DNA of 64,000 nt. It comes from Microstegium vimineum. Lineage: Eukaryota; Streptophyta; Magnoliopsida; Poales; Poaceae. The DNA is taken from positions 16,153,263 to 16,217,262 of the forward strand of contig CM039126.1 in the NCBI GenBank assembly GCA_022036555.1, in the 5' to 3' direction. Both the position numbers and the translations under genes were made by a program. Positions 60,710-64,000 of this stretch are shown in pieces (position 1 is the stretch's first letter; each line of letters starts with the position of its first letter). Below the pieces are notes generated by a model, which was not told the DNA's origin, searched no databases, and was given only the letters and a program-made list of their open reading frames with translations.

Positions 60710-63010
60710 TAACAGACCATCTGATATATGGGCACCGCATGCAGTAGCCACACTAGCGTTTCATTTCAACATTCAAAGCATATTTGAATCTAGATAACAC
60801 CCAAAACTAAGTATATAGATCTAAAATTAGCATTTAAATATAGAGGCACATAGATGACACCTTCTGCCAACTTAAAAAATCATCAAATAATTTTTTCTCT
60901 GACCTAATGATATCTATTCGATAAAAACATATTAGTATTTTTTATGTAAAAGTGATCAAAGTTTTTTTAAAAAAAACTTAAAATGATCAAAATTAAAATA
61001 TAAAAGTAATAAAAGTTAAAATTGTTTGATCCCGGCTGCACTTTTTTTAGACAGAAGCAGCGTTTCTTTTTGCGGCAGAGGCACTAGGCAGTATGGTCTT
61101 ACTAGTGCGCTTCCTCTTTTTTCCGGACACCCCTGAGCCCGCGCGACGCTAGGCCGCTCAGGCTTAGCACGACCCATTGGGTCAAATTTTCCAAGATCGA
61201 ATCATGGGCCGCCATAATTCACCGGCCTGACTCCACATTGGGCTGCCTACCGTCGTACTCGTATCGTACATTCATACCTGTCCGTATTTATCACACCGGC
61301 AACCAGCATGTGAAGCACCTCTGCAAGTGCCTATGGGTTGATCACTTAATTGTTAATCTTGCTGAACTTCCTTCATCCAAAAGAAATAGACATACCTAAC
61401 ACAAAGACAGAGCACCTGCCGCTTTCATACTAAAAAAATATGCAATAGAGATCTTGATTTTTGAGTTGTTAAACTTTTAAATTTTAATTATATTTATGAA
61501 AGACTAGGTCAATATTTGCATATTTCACTATTAATAAAATAATGATGTATATCGTACATTATAAATATTAATACCTTTTTGATAAAATAATTATTAGCAT
61601 TATATATATTTAGTTAATTATATTAAATCTAAAAAAGAACGGAGTCATTTTCCTTGTCCTTTTGGGACAGAAGGCCAACACAGCAGTCAGTCGTTCCCAG
61701 TGCCCATTAAAAGTCGAGCCCACCATGCACATCGCACTGGGGGCCCACATTTTCGCTGCATACGTGCGCCTCTCCTTCCACAACTACCGGCTGCCAGGCC
61801 AAAAAAAAAACAAAAAAAAACTACCGGCGGCCTGCATGTAACCAGTGGCGTGTACATAGTACAGGTTATGGCTGCAGATGCAGAGGGCCGACGGGTGTGG
61901 TACACGTTCGTCGTCGGCCGAGCGCCCGACTTCGTGCGCGGCAACGGGCTCAGTCTGGATCTCTTCTTCTCCCTATCCCCATGGGCCACCGAACGGATCC
62001 GTACGGCTGCAAGTCGGTGTCTTGGGGCTCGTGGCCCCGTGGCGACGGCTTCCTCTCCTCTCTTACGCCGGTCTCAACGCTGATGTGGTACTATATTAAT
62101 AAAAGAGAGAGGATAAGAGTTTCATAGGAGTAGAGAGAGTTTCGTGAGGATGAAACTCCTCTATACTGTTACTAAAATATGACTGCGTTGGTAACTGTAT
62201 CATAAAACTACCATTGAGGATGGTCTTAGCGCGCACGCAGGCGGGCAAGGCGACGCCGACACGCGACAGCGCCAAACGGGGGGGAGCTCCTCAGCAATCC
62301 GTCGGCGTCGCGGCGCACCGGCCACGTACTGCTCGCCGTGGGGACGCAGACGCACCACAGCCGGTCCACGTCCACACCACGTACAACTCCACAAGTCCAC
62401 AACAACCACCAGGATCGAGGAGTCGGCCTGCGCACGCGGGGGCCTTTTTTTTTTTTTTTTTTTTTTACGAGTACGCGGGGGCCTTGCTTCCGCAGTAATC
62501 ACACGGAGAGAGTCCTGCATTTCCTGCGCTCTCGTATCGGATATATGCATGCGTCCGGTCACCTGATCTAGGATTGTATTAAGAGAGAGGCTAAGTAATG
62601 GAGATAATAAATAACACTGAAAATTTAATGGTAATTTAAAGTTAATGCTATAATAATTAATGGAGAATTAAGGCTTACGAAGGGGCTGAGTAATAAAAAT
62701 AACGATTAACAATGAAAATTTAATGGTGATTTATAATTAATGCTCAATACTCAATGGAGAATTAAGACTCACGAGGAGGCTGCAGCCACCCCAGCCCGCC
62801 TAGATCCGCCAATGATCACTACCACCGGGCACCCGCACACCAGCCTGTGTTCACACACTTGACATGCAGTTGACACGCACTCTCGCTCGCCGTCGAATGC
62901 AGATTCTCAGTCAACAACACGGCGTACCGGCAAACCAATTGCGTAGTATTTACTTTACTATACTAGCTACCCAATTAATTAACAAGTAGTTGAAAATGCT
63001 GCACCTTAGC
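60710..63010. other. Intergenic DNA at the right end
   Basis: AT-rich with GC-richer islands at 61700-62100 and 62200-62560, but open frames there have no recognisable domain. Poly-T of about 21 near 62446-62466. A diverged tandem pair of about 95 bp lies at roughly 62590-62780 (GAAAATTTAATGGT at 62619 and 62714). Confidence 0.4.
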
Positions 63011-63268
63011 TTGTAAGTCATTCTAAGAATCTTAAAGAGTCAAAGCATTTTAACTTTGACTAAAGATTATAAAGAGAAACATAAAGATTTATGACATCAA
63101 ATAGATATAGTATGAAAATATAACTAATAAAAAATCTAATAATACTTAGTTAGTATCAAATATGTTATTACCATATTATATAAATTTGGACAAACATTAT
63201 AAACTTTGACTCTTCAGCATTTTTGGAATGACTTACAATTTAGGATACAATTTGGGATGGAAGGAGTA
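63011..63268. mobile_element. Stowaway-like MITE, copy 2
   Basis: Inverted ends around TTGTAAGTCATTC and GAATGACTTACAA, with interior TTTATGACATCAAATAGATA and AATACTTAGTTAGTAT shared with 32373-32632. Confidence 0.65.
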
Positions 63269-64000
63269 AATTAGGGTCTCAATATGTGTCATTGATCCTT
63301 AATCACAATGAAGCGCTATTTTTGTTTTGTTCAACTTGAATAGATAATACAGCTATTGATACTCTTGAAGCCAGTAGCGCTAACCTGGGCGCCCGGTCAG
63401 GCTTCTCGTCAAAGTTTAAAAGATTCTTGTTTTATATATCCAAATAAAATTTTATAATTTTTTAACTAAATATTTTTTATAATAAAAATCGTTCGACTCT
63501 TAAAATAATTTTTTAGGCTCCGCAGTACAAGTACTTAAAATAGAGTTCGGATGGACCATCTCATATATGTATATTTTATTTATTTATTGCCAAAGTTAGT
63601 AGGAGAAGCCCCTACTAACAAACTGTGAATTTATATGCAATTTGCTAAAATTTCTAGGGGTCAACCTACCCTAGTAGCTACACATAGCTTTGCCCATGCC
63701 TACACCTTTTCATTATTATATGAATGAAAAGGAGTATGCAGTTTACAAGGTCACAAGCCGAATAAGCAAAAAAGAGAAAAGAAACCTTAATGGTAATTAC
63801 ATAAAAAGGATTTTAAATTGAAAGACTTGCTTTAATTTGCTAGTAGAGAAAGATCCACCTTAAATGACTTCTTCAAAGACCAGTGGAGGAGCATAGAAGC
63901 TAGAACCAAAGACAACATGGGCCAACCAATAGATTATATGAAAATTAGGTAGCTATTTTACAGTGTAACAAAAAACCATACAATACATATAGTGGTAATC
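63269..64000. other. AT-rich intergenic DNA to the window end
   Basis: No gene or bounded repeat recognised. Confidence 0.3.

Noticed and set aside
61687..62571. Open frames in the GC-richer islands at 61.7-62.6 kb
   Set aside because: No domain, several mutually overlapping frames, and poly-A/poly-T tracts within them.

Overview
The window is nuclear DNA of a flowering plant, almost certainly a grass (Poaceae). Intron-rich plant genes with GC-rich first exons sit in AT-rich intergenic DNA full of MITEs, CACTA ends, Mutator-like elements, LTR retrotransposons and a LINE. Genus cannot be fixed from sequence alone. A 100-base run of N (41434-41533) marks an assembly gap. No rRNA, tRNA or CRISPR array was recognised.

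Layout: (1) 355-3861 (+), six-exon clade II (vacuolar type) aluminium-activated malate transporter gene with a frameshift in its last exon. (2) 4730-9602 (-), nine-exon membrane-anchored aspartic protease (APCB1-like), convergent with the first gene; its 2-kb first intron holds a Pack-MULE (7568-8673) carrying a DUF506 gene fragment. (3) 10.4-15.3 kb, MITEs plus an old segmental tandem duplication. (4) 15285-24047 (+), Ty1/copia retrotransposon with 5-bp target duplication and LTRs about 98% identical, but broken pol. (5) 24-34 kb, small transposons, tandem duplications, a degraded zf-RVT/RNase H fragment and a CACTA terminus. (6) 34048-40859 (-), a structurally complete L1-type LINE with 15-bp target duplication and inactivated ORFs. 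(7) 42570-43940 (-), 5' half of a HAK/KUP potassium transporter gene with a one-base frameshift; later exons are missing or lie in the gap. (8) 44-52 kb, non-coding DNA with MITE and CACTA remnants. (9) 52373-60700, a long-TIR foldback/Mutator-like element split by a Ty3/gypsy-type retrotransposon (52849-60070). The latter encodes only Gag and protease and carries, antisense, an F-box-like gene with its own TATA box. (10) 60.7-64 kb, AT-rich intergenic DNA with a MITE.

The three host genes are independent (vacuolar anion transport, proteolysis, potassium transport). The most unusual object is the RT-less gypsy element with an antisense F-box-like gene and SR-like tandem repeats in Gag, inserted between the arms of a foldback element. 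Next come the Pack-MULE that retained an intron boundary of its donor gene, and the two host genes broken by small indels, which could be real lesions or assembly errors.
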